Shown one piece after another: positions 1-9,005 of a stretch of DNA of 64,000 nt. Under the pieces are notes generated by a model. That model had not been told where the DNA came from, made no database searches, and saw only the letters and a program-made list of their open reading frames with translations. Origin of the DNA: Bacteroidota bacterium (GTDB lineage: Bacteria; Bacteroidota; Bacteroidia; Bacteroidales; Prolixibacteraceae); assembly GCA_023251455.1 (NCBI GenBank), contig JAHEYT010000034.1, forward strand, positions 48,416 to 112,415, read 5' to 3'. The first letter of the stretch is position 1. The number at the start of each line of letters is the position of its first letter. The position numbers and the translations under genes were made by a program.

Positions 1-990
1 AATTATTTGCCGTCAAATTCTAAAAAGGAAGTTGAGATATTCTATAATTCGCTGAATCCGTTTAAACGGGTTTTCCCGCTTTACCTGATGGTTGGATTTG
101 TGCTGCTTGTAGTCATTTTCGTTAATATTTTCAGGCAAAAAACCTTAGGTGCAAAGGCGCGGATTGTCTTTTCCTCCTTAATTGTACTTGGCTTTTTGCT
201 GCATACTGCTGGTTTAGCTCTGCGCTGGTATATTGCAGGTCATGCGCCGTGGTCGAACGGATACGAATCGATGGTTTATGTGGCCTGGGCTTCCATGTTG
301 GCTGGTATCATTTTTGGCCGGAAGTACCCGATGGTTATTGCCACTTCGGCCATGCTTTCAGGAATTATACTGTTTGTGGCCCACCTCAACTGGATGAACC
401 CCGAAATCACGCATTTGGTGCCGGTTTTGAATTCGTACTGGCTGATGATTCATGTGGCTATTATTACCGCAAGCTATGGTTTTTTGGGGATGAGCGCTTT
501 TATTGGCCTGTTGGTTTTGGCGTTGTTCGGCATCAGTAATCCAAAAAATAGCGGCAATGTCAGAAACATGATTTTGCAACTTACTACCATCAGCGAAATG
601 TCGGTAACGGTTGGTTTATATATGCTCACGATTGGTACTTTCCTCGGAGGCGTTTGGGCCAACGAAAGCTGGGGCCGCTACTGGGGTTGGGACTCGAAAG
701 AGACCTGGGCGCTGGTTACGGTGGTGATTTATTCGTTTATTGCTCATATGCGTCTGATTCCTTCGCTGAAAGGTATTTACAATTACACGGTTGCCACGGT
801 AATCGGATTTTCGTCGGTGCTGATGACTTATTTTGGCGTGAATTATTACCTGAGTGGATTGCATTCATACGGTCGCGGAACGGCCGATTCGGTTCACTGG
901 TCGGTGTATGTGATTATCATTACAATAACTGGACTTTTGATGGTCGCCAATTTCAAGCAGAAAAATTTGGATTTCGAAACTACAAAATAG
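1..990 (+). CDS. ccsA: Cytochrome c biogenesis protein CcsA/CcsBA, C-terminal part (cut by window start)
   Basis: The frame is open from base 1, so the gene begins before the window; a TTG at 7 is probably not its start. About 330 residues are visible with roughly eight hydrophobic segments. The tryptophan-rich heme-handling motif of the CcsA/CcmF family is present (WGRYWGWDSKETW, bases about 670-708), with conserved histidines in the neighbouring helices. The family works in the inner membrane, carrying heme to the outer face and ligating it to apocytochrome c (system II). In Bacteroidota it is often a large CcsB-CcsA fusion, which fits the missing 5' part, but the fusion cannot be seen here. 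An acyl-CoA synthetase gene follows after 44 bases. Confidence 0.9.
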   Translation, partial: NYLPSNSKKEVEIFYNSLNPFKRVFPLYLMVGFVLLVVIFVNIFRQKTLGAKARIVFSSLIVLGFLLHTAGLALRWYIAGHAPWSNGYESMVYVAWASMLAGIIFGRKYPMVIATSAMLSGIILFVAHLNWMNPEITHLVPVLNSYWLMIHVAIITASYGFLGMSAFIGLLVLALFGISNPKNSGNVRNMILQLTTISEMSVTVGLYMLTIGTFLGGVWANESWGRYWGWDSKETWALVTVVIYSFIAHMRLIPSLKGIYNYTVATVIGFSSVLMTYFGVNYYLSGLHSYGRGTADSVHWSVYVIIITITGLLMVANFKQKNLDFETTK

Positions 991-1034
991 TACTATCTTT
1001 AATGTCTTATTGACCAAATTAAACGATAAGACTT

Positions 1035-2900
1035 ATGGCAATCGAGGTAAAGAGAACCTTTGACATTCTTGAATTTTGTCTCAGTAAGTTTTCGAGAAAA
1101 GATGCTTTGGGTGGAAAAAATGGCAACGACTGGTATGTGTACAGTACAGCCGAATATGTTGAGAAATCGCATCAGTTTGCATTAGGCTTAATGGCTTTGG
1201 GCCTGAAAAAAGGCGACAAAGTGGCTACCGTTACTACCAACCGGCCTGAATGGAATTTTGCCGACATGGGCTTGGCGATGACTGGAATTGTTCATGTGCC
1301 TATTTATCCGACCATTGGTGACGATGAATACAGTTACATTCTCGAACATGCCGAAATAAAACTTTTGCTTGTTGGCGACAAAAAACTGTACGAAAAACTA
1401 AGCCCGATTGCTGCTCAATTGACTGAAATTAAGCATATCTACTCTTTCGAAGATATTGAAGGAGTAAGTAATTTTGAAGAGATATTACAGTTTGGCAAAG
1501 ATCATCAGGAGGAATTGGCTGCTCAGTTGGAAGAAATTAAGAATGCAGTTGATCCTGAAGATTTGGCGACTATTATTTATACTTCAGGCACAACCGGAGT
1601 TCCCAAAGGCGTGATGCTGACACATACCAATTTGGTATCGAATTTCCTGACTCATTCAAAGATGCACAATCTAGGGATAGATCACCGGGTGATTAGTTTT
1701 CTGCCTCTTTGCCACGTGTACGAACGCAGCGTGAATTATCATTTTCAGTACAAGGGAATGGGGATTTATTACGTCGGGAATCTTGGGCAAATTGTTTCAG
1801 CAATCAAGGAAATTAAGCCTCATATGTTTAATTCGGTTCCCCGTTTGCTCGAAAGGGTTTACGATGGTTTTGTGTCGAAGGGCAAGGAGCTTACCGGTTT
1901 GAAAAAGGTTATTTATTTCTGGGCACTAAGCCTGACGCGACATTTCGAATACAACAAAAAGTATAATTTCTTCCTGAAAATCAGGATTAAACTGGCTGAT
2001 AAACTGATTTATTCCAAGTGGCGCGAAGCGCTCGGCGGCAATATTGTTTATGTAGTTTCGGGCGGTGCGGCTTTGCAACCTCGTATTGCACGGGTTCTGG
2101 GAATGGCCGGAATGCTAAATCTGGAAGGCTACGGGCTGACCGAAACGTCGCCGGTGATTGCAGTCAATAATCCGGCAACCCGCGAAATGAAAATTGGCAC
2201 TGTTGGCGCCGTTCTGGAGAATGTAGAATTGAAATTTGCCGAAGATGGCGAAATCCTGGTGAAAGGTCCGGGCGTGATGAAGGGCTACTATAAAGCTCCT
2301 GAATTAACTGCTGAAGTGATTGATGAGGCGGGCTGGTTTCATACCGGCGATATTGGTATTCTGGAAGATGGTAAATTTTTGAAAATTACCGACCGTAAAA
2401 AGGAAATGTTTAAGCTTTCCGGAGGAAAATACATTGCGCCACAGATGATCGAGAATAAGCTGAAAGCTTCGTTTTTTATTGAACAGGTAATGGTAATCGG
2501 AGCCGGCGAGAAGTTTGCCAGCGCCCTGATTTCGCCCAATTTTGTGTACCTGCACGACTGGTGCAGCCAGCGTAAAATACACTTCCAGAATAACGAAGAA
2601 TTAATCCAGAAAACCGAAGTACTTGCCCAGTTCCAGCGCGAAGTGGTTGCTATAAATAAAACGCTGGGTGAACATGAGGAGATCAAACGTTTCCGTTTGG
2701 TGAACGATGAATGGACCCCTCAAAGCGGCGAACTTTCACCAACCTTAAAACTTAAACGAAATTACGTGTCGGATAAATACAAGACTATTATCGATGAGAT
2801 TTATTCGGTACAGAAAATTCAACCAGGAGGCCGCTTCCACTTACCAAAAATCAAGCTCAATTTCGATATTAACGAGTTTATCAAGCGGCTGAAGCTATAA
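1035..2900 (+). CDS. Long-chain acyl-CoA synthetase (AMP-forming)
   Basis: This 621-residue protein belongs to the adenylate-forming family and should activate a long-chain fatty acid with ATP and CoA. The P-loop YTSGTTGVPKG lies at residues about 182-192, followed by the adenine-site motif GYGLTETSP near 365 and the hinge region GWFHTGDIG near 435. The C-terminal lid carries a lysine-rich segment (SPTLKLKRN) holding the expected catalytic lysine. Length matches bacterial FadD15-like enzymes of Bacteroidota. The ATG at 1035 is the only reasonable start. It could accept other carboxylic acids; the fold and reaction type are secure, the chain length preferred is not. Confidence 0.92.
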   Translation: MAIEVKRTFDILEFCLSKFSRKDALGGKNGNDWYVYSTAEYVEKSHQFALGLMALGLKKGDKVATVTTNRPEWNFADMGLAMTGIVHVPIYPTIGDDEYSYILEHAEIKLLLVGDKKLYEKLSPIAAQLTEIKHIYSFEDIEGVSNFEEILQFGKDHQEELAAQLEEIKNAVDPEDLATIIYTSGTTGVPKGVMLTHTNLVSNFLTHSKMHNLGIDHRVISFLPLCHVYERSVNYHFQYKGMGIYYVGNLGQIVSAIKEIKPHMFNSVPRLLERVYDGFVSKGKELTGLKKVIYFWALSLTRHFEYNKKYNFFLKIRIKLADKLIYSKWREALGGNIVYVVSGGAALQPRIARVLGMAGMLNLEGYGLTETSPVIAVNNPATREMKIGTVGAVLENVELKFAEDGEILVKGPGVMKGYYKAPELTAEVIDEAGWFHTGDIGILEDGKFLKITDRKKEMFKLSGGKYIAPQMIENKLKASFFIEQVMVIGAGEKFASALISPNFVYLHDWCSQRKIHFQNNEELIQKTEVLAQFQREVVAINKTLGEHEEIKRFRLVNDEWTPQSGELSPTLKLKRNYVSDKYKTIIDEIYSVQKIQPGGRFHLPKIKLNFDINEFIKRLKL

Positions 2901-2920
2901 AATAGTTTATTTCAATTGCA

Positions 2921-2928
2921 TAAATTTG
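2921..2928 (+). promoter_or_regulatory. Bacteroidota -7 box before the lipoprotein gene
   Basis: An exact TAnnTTTG element (TAAATTTG) lies 41 bases before the ATG at 2970. No TTG is found at the usual -33 distance, so only the -7 element supports it. Confidence 0.4.
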
Positions 2929-2969
2929 ATATGCAGAGTGCTGAATGTTGAAATTTAAATCTAAGAAAA

Positions 2970-3809
2970 ATGAGACTATCCTATTTGTTTTCCATGTTTC
3001 TTGTCATTTTTATTGGATGCCATTCGTCTAACTCAAAAACCGAAAATACGATGAGCTCAAAAGTTAATATTATTTTCTTGCATCACAGTACTGGAATGAG
3101 TATATGGAAAGGTGGAGCCTCCCGTGTAGCTTATAAAATATTCAAAAGGGGCGATGTTCAAAAGTGGTTTTCCAAGTTTAATAAGAGCAATGGAACCGAT
3201 TATCACATTGATCAGATGAACTTTCCGAATAATGAAGGTGGCTATGGATGGAAAAACTATCCGTATGATTATTATAATATTTGGGTTAAAAATGAAGGAG
3301 ATAAGACCTTCATGAATGAACCAACACTTGAATTACTAACAAAAAAATACAATGTTATTGTTTGGAAACATTGCTATCCCGTTAGTGATCTTTTGCCTGA
3401 CACAGGTAAAGGTGATATGGATTCAGAAGAGAAACGCATTGAAAATTACAAGCTTCAATATGGTCTGCTAAAAGAAAAAATGAAATCTTTTCCGAAAACA
3501 ACTTTTATTGTCTGGACCGGCGCTGCATTGACAAAAGAGAATACGACCCCTGAAAAGGCCCAACTATCAAAGGATTTTTTCAGGTGGGTTAAAGAGCAAT
3601 GGGATGAACCGGGAGACAATATCTTTTTGTGGGATTTTAACGAACTTGAAACTGAAAATGGATTGTATTTGAAAGATGAATACGCTGCAAGCCCTACAGA
3701 TGCTCATCCCAACAAAACCTTTGCGTCAAGAGTTGCGCCATTCATGTGTCAACGAATTGTTGATGTTATTGAAGGCAGAGGAGACATTTCTTCTATAACA
3801 GGAGAATAA
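2970..3809 (+). CDS. Predicted lipoprotein, possibly SGNH-hydrolase-like
   Basis: The 279-residue product starts with a short hydrophobic signal ending in FIGC, a weak lipobox, so it is probably an exported lipoprotein. After it comes FLHHSTGMSIW, and near the C terminus DAHPNKTFASRV. A late Asp-x-x-His of this kind is the catalytic Asp/His block of SGNH/GDSL-like esterases, and the early HHSTG block may replace the usual GDS loop. I do not recognise a named family with certainty. The gene stands between a fatty acid activation gene and a DUF1801 gene, which says little about substrate. The function is open; the esterase fold is a guess from two short motifs. Confidence 0.6.
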   Translation: MRLSYLFSMFLVIFIGCHSSNSKTENTMSSKVNIIFLHHSTGMSIWKGGASRVAYKIFKRGDVQKWFSKFNKSNGTDYHIDQMNFPNNEGGYGWKNYPYDYYNIWVKNEGDKTFMNEPTLELLTKKYNVIVWKHCYPVSDLLPDTGKGDMDSEEKRIENYKLQYGLLKEKMKSFPKTTFIVWTGAALTKENTTPEKAQLSKDFFRWVKEQWDEPGDNIFLWDFNELETENGLYLKDEYAASPTDAHPNKTFASRVAPFMCQRIVDVIEGRGDISSITGE

Positions 3810-3840
3810 ATTACATTCAGGAACTAAATAACTGATTCAA

Positions 3841-4218
3841 ATGATTTCAAAAGCACCAAATACAATTGATGAGTATATACTGGATTCCCCGGTGGATATT
3901 CAACCTCTCCTGAATCAAGTCCGATCAACCATTAAACAGGCCGCACCAGATGCGGAAGAATCGATAAGCTACGGTATACCAGCTTATAAAACTCATGGCA
4001 AGCCTTTGGTATACTTTGCTGCATTTAAAAATCACATAGGTTTTTATGCCACTCCAACCGGACATGAAGAGTTTGCAAAAGAACTTTCGAAGTATAAGCA
4101 GGGAAAAGGTTCTGTCCAGTTTCCGATTGACCAGCCCATGCCATTAACGCTAATCGCACAGATCGTTGAGTTTAGGGTTATTGAAAACATGGAAAAGGCG
4201 AAAGCGAAGAAGAAATAG
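3841..4218 (+). CDS. DUF1801 (YdhG-like) domain protein
   Basis: The 125-residue protein matches the DUF1801/YdhG fold along its whole length. It has an N-terminal helix pair with IDEYI and the segment ISYGIPAYKTHGKPLVYFAAFKNHIGFY in pieces (ISYGIPAYK, then VYFAAFKNHIGFYATP), followed by the KGSVQFP turn and a lysine-rich tail. Some homologues are annotated as intracellular iron chaperones, others are simply uncharacterised. It is soluble with no signal peptide. It starts 31 bases after the lipoprotein gene and could be cotranscribed with it. Family assignment is good, role is uncertain. Confidence 0.82.
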   Translation: MISKAPNTIDEYILDSPVDIQPLLNQVRSTIKQAAPDAEESISYGIPAYKTHGKPLVYFAAFKNHIGFYATPTGHEEFAKELSKYKQGKGSVQFPIDQPMPLTLIAQIVEFRVIENMEKAKAKKK

Positions 4219-4325
4219 GTGCAAAGCGAAAAGCTATTGTCATGTTTAACATGGCGGCTTCCCAACCAACAGGACTGCAAAAATCTGAACAGGGCGAGTG
4301 GGGGCGGACTTTTCGTTGAGATTCT

Positions 4326-4358
4326 AATCCTGACAGGTTTTCAAAACCTGTCAGGATT
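4326..4358. repeat. Perfect 16-bp inverted repeat (CCTGACAGGTTTT type)
   Basis: Two 16-base arms (4326-4341 and 4343-4358) are perfectly complementary around a single central base. No T-run follows, and a one-base loop is too short for a normal terminator. It looks like a dispersed palindromic repeat. I recall similar palindromes in other Bacteroidota genomes but cannot search for them here. Confidence 0.6.
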
Positions 4359-4410
4359 TAAAACCCTAAAATAAAGCTGCTTAACAGAAGTAAACTTCGA
4401 AAAAATAGCA

Positions 4411-4418
4411 TATATTTG
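4411..4418 (+). promoter_or_regulatory. Bacteroidota -7 box before the small lipoprotein
   Basis: TATATTTG matches TAnnTTTG exactly and sits 25 bases before the ATG at 4444, a spacing that gives a short leader. No clear -33 TTG. Confidence 0.45.
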
Positions 4419-4443
4419 GTAGTATTTACCAGTTAGGCACAAT

Positions 4444-4815
4444 ATGAAAAAACTGTACGCTATAGTTATAGTTCTGATTTTGATTTTGAGCTCGTGTGAC
4501 TCGAATAAAGGAAAAGGAATTAAGTTCGAGATTAGAAACAATTCTGATCAACAAATTACCAAAGTAAAATTCTACACTTCAGAAAAATTGGCAATTGCAG
4601 AAATTGACAAAATTGAAACGAATGAATCTGTATCAGGTTTCTTAACGATGAAAAATAATCAATCTGACGGTGGATACGGTTTGGAATTCACACGTGCTGA
4701 CGGAAAAAAAGAAATTATTGGTTGTGGATATTATACGAATGGTGCCCCTTTGGAAAACGTAGCTAAATTTGAAATAAAAAGGGACACAACTCTTTCATCG
4801 TTCAGTAGATATTAA
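4444..4815 (+). CDS. Small predicted lipoprotein, function unknown
   Basis: The 123-residue product has a signal peptide with a clear lipobox (LILSSC) at residues about 14-19, then a Lys/Gly-rich tether and a single compact domain rich in beta-forming residues (KFEIRNNSDQ, VKFYTSEKL). The mature part looks like a small immunoglobulin-like or transthyretin-like sandwich, but I do not recognise a family. It has its own -7 box upstream and a hairpin terminator downstream, so it is probably monocistronic. Only the lipoprotein nature is well supported. Confidence 0.6.
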   Translation: MKKLYAIVIVLILILSSCDSNKGKGIKFEIRNNSDQQITKVKFYTSEKLAIAEIDKIETNESVSGFLTMKNNQSDGGYGLEFTRADGKKEIIGCGYYTNGAPLENVAKFEIKRDTTLSSFSRY

Positions 4816-4857
4816 AAAATACTATGCATATCTCTCCATATGACACGCTACTGAATC

Positions 4858-4899
4858 AAAAATCCCGAATTTCAAGGTAACCTGAAATTCGGGATTTTT
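4858..4899. terminator. Bidirectional rho-independent terminator
   Basis: Stem arms AATCCCGAATTTCA and TGAAATTCGGGATT flank a short loop; an A-run precedes and a T-run follows. It serves the plus-strand lipoprotein and the convergent minus-strand helicase gene. Confidence 0.8.
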
Positions 4900-4919
4900 A
4901 AATCTGATACTATCGTATG

Positions 4920-6692
4920 TTAGTTTCTTCTGCGTCTTGGGCGGTCGCTACGGTCGTTAAAACCACCTTCGCGGCTGCGTCCTTCTCTTGGGCGTCCACC
5001 ACCATATCCACCGCCGCTACCTTCTCTGCGGAACGATCCGCCTTCGCGCGACGATGCTGGCTGTCCTTCGATGGACTGCACTTTGCCAATGTTGATGACG
5101 TGGCCTTCAATCACCTGGTTGTTCAGTGCATTAACAAGGTCTTTCTCGAACGCGCTGTCAACCTCGAAGAACGAGAATTTGCGCTGAATGTCGATCTTGC
5201 CGATTTCAATGTTCCTGCGGTTCGAATATTCGTTAATCAGGCCAATTAAACCCGAAGCATTCAGGTTTTGTTTCTTTCCGGCGTTAATGAATAATTTGGT
5301 GAAACTCATTCGTTCGCTTCCACGATCGCCGCGGTCGTTACGTCCCATTGAATCGCGTCCAGCTTCAACCCTGATATTCAGGTCGCGTGCATTTTTATAA
5401 TAGTCGAGCAATTCGTTGAATTCGAGCGATACAAAGTGTTTTACGATGTCGCTATGGCTCATGCCCTCAAATTGTTCCAAAATCTGTGGAATGTATTTTT
5501 CAACCTGACCACTGCTGATGTCAACGTTTTTTACCCGTTCAATCAGGTGGAACAATTGTTTCTCCACAATTTCTTCGCCACCCGGAACCATTTTGCGTTC
5601 AAATTTTTTGCGCGAAAGTTTTTCGATCTGTTTCAAACGACCGGTTTCCTTCATGTTGATGATGGTAACCGAAATTCCGCTTTTGCCGGCTCTGCCGGTA
5701 CGTCCGCTACGGTGAATATACACTTCCGGATCGTCAGGCATCGAGTAGTTGATCACGTGACTTAATTCAGTTACGTCCAAACCTCGTGCTGCAACGTCGG
5801 TGGCAATCAGCATTTGCAGTTGCTTGCTCCGGAAACGTGCCATTACCTGGTCGCGCTGAGCCTGCGAAAGATCTCCGTGCAGAGCGTCTGCATTGTATCC
5901 GTCAGCCATAAATTGTTCGGCAACATCGCGGGTTTCCATGCGGGTACGGCAAAATACAATGGCATAACAGTCGGGATAATTATCGGCAATACGTTTCAGC
6001 GTTGCATATTTGTCTTTGGCGTGAACCATGTAATAATGATGCTCAACGTTTTCGGCACCGGCATTACGTTTTCCAACCGACATTTCCAGAGCATTATTCA
6101 GGTATTTCGATTTGATTTCAGAAATACCTAAAGGCATGGTAGCCGAGAATAGTAAAGTTTGCTTTTCTGCGGGAGTTGTAGCGAGAATGGCATCCAGTTC
6201 TTCCTTGAATCCCATGGTCAGCATTTCGTCAGCTTCGTCCAGGATCATCCAACGGATGGCCGAAATGTTGAGTAGTTTCCGGCGAATCAGGTCGTGAACA
6301 CGTCCGGGAGTTCCCACAACGATTTGTCCGCCCGATTTTAATTCCCTGATTTGTTTGGTAATGTCGGCGCCACCATATACCGGAATGGTTTTAAACCCCG
6401 GAATGTAGGCCGAAAACTTGTCGAGGTCGCGGGTGATTTGCAGACACAATTCGCGCGTTGGGCAAAGAATCAGCGACTGCACCTCTTTGATCTGCATCGA
6501 GATGTTGTTAATTACTGGTAGCCCGAATGCAGCAGTTTTACCTGTTCCGGTTTGTGCCAAGGCTACTAAATCTTGTGTTGAATTGATCAGGTGCTGAATA
6601 GTAACTTCCTGAATAGGCGTAGGGTTTTCGAATCCCATTTCTGCGATCGCCTTCAAAATTTCCGGTTTGAGGCCGGTTTCTTCAAATGTCAT
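4920..6692 (-). CDS. deaD: DEAD-box RNA helicase (DeaD/CsdA type) with DbpA-like RNA-binding domain
   Basis: The 590-residue protein unwinds structured RNA with ATP and probably acts in ribosome assembly and mRNA decay at low temperature. The Q motif lies at residues about 24-28, Walker A AQTGTGKT at 46-53, DEAD at 152-155, the SAT motif near 185 and the HRSGRTGRAG motif in the second RecA domain. Residues about 465-545 match the DbpA RNA-binding domain. The last 45 residues are a Gly/Arg/Ser-rich tail typical of RNA-binding helicases. ATG at 6692 is preceded by a purine-rich AAAGGAA. A roughly 110-base leader suggests post-transcriptional control. Confidence 0.93.
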   Translation of the reverse strand: MTFEETGLKPEILKAIAEMGFENPTPIQEVTIQHLINSTQDLVALAQTGTGKTAAFGLPVINNISMQIKEVQSLILCPTRELCLQITRDLDKFSAYIPGFKTIPVYGGADITKQIRELKSGGQIVVGTPGRVHDLIRRKLLNISAIRWMILDEADEMLTMGFKEELDAILATTPAEKQTLLFSATMPLGISEIKSKYLNNALEMSVGKRNAGAENVEHHYYMVHAKDKYATLKRIADNYPDCYAIVFCRTRMETRDVAEQFMADGYNADALHGDLSQAQRDQVMARFRSKQLQMLIATDVAARGLDVTELSHVINYSMPDDPEVYIHRSGRTGRAGKSGISVTIINMKETGRLKQIEKLSRKKFERKMVPGGEEIVEKQLFHLIERVKNVDISSGQVEKYIPQILEQFEGMSHSDIVKHFVSLEFNELLDYYKNARDLNIRVEAGRDSMGRNDRGDRGSERMSFTKLFINAGKKQNLNASGLIGLINEYSNRRNIEIGKIDIQRKFSFFEVDSAFEKDLVNALNNQVIEGHVINIGKVQSIEGQPASSREGGSFRREGSGGGYGGGRPREGRSREGGFNDRSDRPRRRRN

Positions 6693-6809
6693 AAATTTCC
6701 TTTAAAATTGTGAATCAGTAATATACTGATCCTTGCCAATGGAAGGAGACGGGTAGATGCTCCTGCCTTAAACCAGGCAAAAAGGAAATCCGACCCCTAA
6801 AATCTGCCG

Positions 6810-6817
6810 CAAAAGTA
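6810..6817 (-). promoter_or_regulatory. -7 box for the DEAD-box helicase
   Basis: On the minus strand the sequence reads TACTTTTG, an exact TAnnTTTG element. It predicts transcription start near 6803 and a leader of about 110 bases before the ATG at 6692. No strong -33 TTG. Confidence 0.5.
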
Positions 6818-6977
6818 GTTTAATTTTTTGAAAGAATGTTGTATGACATTTTTTGCATCTGGAAGATGTTTGGTTTTAACACAAAGAAAATATTGCGAGG
6901 ACTCTCGAAAGGGCTTATTTTCAGTTAAGCTATTCTTATGCTTTGAAATATTAGGTCAGGGTTGTCTGTTTTAGGTT

Positions 6978-6985
6978 TATCTTTG
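6978..6985 (+). promoter_or_regulatory. -7 box for the large lipoprotein gene
   Basis: TATCTTTG matches TAnnTTTG exactly. The inferred start near 6992 lies downstream of the TTG at 6962 and before the ATG at 7010, which supports the ATG as true start. Confidence 0.45.
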
Positions 6986-7009
6986 AGTCCTGAAAAAAGC
7001 ATAAATATC

Positions 7010-8896
7010 ATGACAGAAATAAAAGCTTGTAAATTGCTGAGGATTTTACTCCTGGTTGTATTTTTTTCTGGAATATTGTCTTGCGGCAATCGGTCTGCGA
7101 GCGAAAAGAATCAGTCGGGCTCTGAAACTTCGGCTGCTTTGCCTGAAGATGTGAACGACGATGACGATGTGCAGGCAGTTGTCGCCTTATTGGTTTCTCC
7201 GGAAAATCCACGCCCGGGACAAGTTTTTCGGGTAATGGTCACTGGCAGTAAAAGTATCCTGAAAACAGAAATTAAGGTGAGCAGTCCTTCCGGAGAAATT
7301 GATGCGGAGAAAAGCAGAAACGGCGATGGATTGCCATTCTGGAGGATTGATGAATTTAAAGCCGGGGCAGAGGGCAAATATCATGTAGAGGTATCGGAGG
7401 GAAGTGCAAATGTCAGCCTCGATTTTTTTGTAACCGAAAAGCCCTCTCAATCTTCTTCGAATTCTGTTTGGAAAACATCACAAGGATGGGATGGCAAAAT
7501 GGAGGCGCTTTATTCAGCTTGGGTAAATGCCCTGTTTTTTGATGCTGATGAACGTTCGTCATGGACTGCGCTGCACGAAGTTACCCAGAATCAGGAGCTA
7601 AATTTTTTGCACAATCATTTGTCGCTGGGAGAAGATGATGCAGCCGGAAAAATCAGGGTATTGATGGAACCCGATTGCGCCGATAATCCATATTACCTTC
7701 GGGCTTACTTTGCCTGGAAACTTGGGCTTCCGTTTGGCTACCATGAGTGCAACCGTGGATATTTAGGCAAAGCTCCCCAAACCGGACGATGGATTACAAA
7801 TGAAACTGTCATCTCGAAAACGAATCCAACTCAGAAATTCAATACTTTCATGCGGATGGTGATGAACGGAGTTCATTCCGGATCGGCCAGGACTGCGCTA
7901 AACGACGAAAGTTCCGATTATTACCCGGTTCCGCTTACCCGCGAGGCTTTGCGCCCCGGTGTGGTTTATGCCGATCCTTATGGTCATACCCTCATTCTTG
8001 TTCGTCGTGTACAGCAAACCAGCAAAAGTCCGGGTGTGCTTCTTTCGGTTGATGCCCAGCCTGACGGAACGGTCGGAATCAAGCGATTCTGGAAGGGTAA
8101 TTTTCTATTTAATACGAACGAAACAGAAGTAATTGGAGAACCCGGATTTAAAGCATTTCGCCCGATTGTGGTGAATGATGGCAATATCCGTTTGCTCAAA
8201 ACGAATCAGATAACTGCCGAAGCTGGACTGATCCCATTTTCGCTTCAGCAAAAAGGATTGGAAAGTAATACCTTCTATCACACGATGGAGCAGATTATTA
8301 ATTCCAAGCCTCTCGATCCGGAAATGGCGATGCTTGATTTGATAAAGGCTTTGCACGAACAACTTACTGTTAGAGTAAACTCGGTTGCCAATGGAGAAGC
8401 GTATATGAAATCTCATCCGGGCACGGTTATTCCAATGCCGGGTGGAACTTCAGGGGTATTTCAGGCAGGTGGCTTATGGGAGGATTTTTCAACTCCGAAC
8501 CGCGACTTGCGCCTCCTGATTGCGATGGATGCAGTTCTCGATTTTCCGGATAAGATTGTTCGTTCTCCTGATGATTTTAAACTACCCATGCTTCAATCTC
8601 CGGAAAAAGTAAAGAAAAATCTGGATGAATTATTGGCAGAGAAGTTGAATGAGCTTTCGATTACCTATACCCGCTCCAATGGGACGGAACAAACCCTTAC
8701 AATTGCTGAAATTCTGAAACGAAAAGATGCGTTTGAAATGGCTTATAACCCGAACGATGGCGCCGAAATTCGCTGGGGAGCACCCGAAAACAGTGACGAG
8801 CGTTCAAGCTGCAAACGCCATGTTCCGGCAGGACAACTGAAAACAATGCAAAAGGTCCGTGTGTGGTTTCAAAAGAGGCTTCATCCGCCAACTTAG
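7010..8896 (+). CDS. Large predicted lipoprotein, possible papain-like or transglutaminase-like fold
   Basis: I start the gene at ATG 7010 because it begins a clean signal peptide with lipobox ILSC at residues about 22-25; an earlier TTG (6962) lies before the -7 box. The mature protein has about 600 residues: an acidic linker, a beta-sandwich-like segment (about 50-140), and a large domain with the blocks NPYYLRAYFAWKLGLP, YHECNRG and ADPYGHTLILV. The ordered Cys, His and a later Asp (SVDAQPDG) resemble the catalytic order of transglutaminase or NlpC/CHAP enzymes, but no family signature is certain. Codon use is like its neighbours. The function is unknown; it is probably on the cell surface or in the periplasm. 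Confidence 0.6.
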   Translation: MTEIKACKLLRILLLVVFFSGILSCGNRSASEKNQSGSETSAALPEDVNDDDDVQAVVALLVSPENPRPGQVFRVMVTGSKSILKTEIKVSSPSGEIDAEKSRNGDGLPFWRIDEFKAGAEGKYHVEVSEGSANVSLDFFVTEKPSQSSSNSVWKTSQGWDGKMEALYSAWVNALFFDADERSSWTALHEVTQNQELNFLHNHLSLGEDDAAGKIRVLMEPDCADNPYYLRAYFAWKLGLPFGYHECNRGYLGKAPQTGRWITNETVISKTNPTQKFNTFMRMVMNGVHSGSARTALNDESSDYYPVPLTREALRPGVVYADPYGHTLILVRRVQQTSKSPGVLLSVDAQPDGTVGIKRFWKGNFLFNTNETEVIGEPGFKAFRPIVVNDGNIRLLKTNQITAEAGLIPFSLQQKGLESNTFYHTMEQIINSKPLDPEMAMLDLIKALHEQLTVRVNSVANGEAYMKSHPGTVIPMPGGTSGVFQAGGLWEDFSTPNRDLRLLIAMDAVLDFPDKIVRSPDDFKLPMLQSPEKVKKNLDELLAEKLNELSITYTRSNGTEQTLTIAEILKRKDAFEMAYNPNDGAEIRWGAPENSDERSSCKRHVPAGQLKTMQKVRVWFQKRLHPPT

Positions 8897-9005
8897 AAGT
8901 CTGCAGATTTATTCATTATTTATTCAACCATGTTGCCGAAAGTTCTATAATTACTTATGTAATTTTAGATGTAAGATAGATTAATGCAAAATAAATCCTC
9001 CAGAT

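Larger units (their letters stand above)
6693..7009. other. Divergent intergenic region: helicase leader and two promoters
   Basis: This 317-base gap separates the helicase (minus) from the lipoprotein gene (plus). It carries one -7 box for each side (6810-6817 minus; 6978-6985 plus). Between the minus promoter and the helicase start is a leader of about 110 bases containing a small hairpin, arms TGCCT and AGGCA at 6764-6768 and 6775-6779. Long leaders are usual for cold-induced RNA helicases, so a thermosensing or autoregulatory role is possible but only inferred. No other gene is visible. Confidence 0.5.

Noticed and set aside
6962..7009. Upstream TTG start for the large lipoprotein
   Set aside because: It would put 16 residues before the signal peptide and lies before the predicted -7 box.
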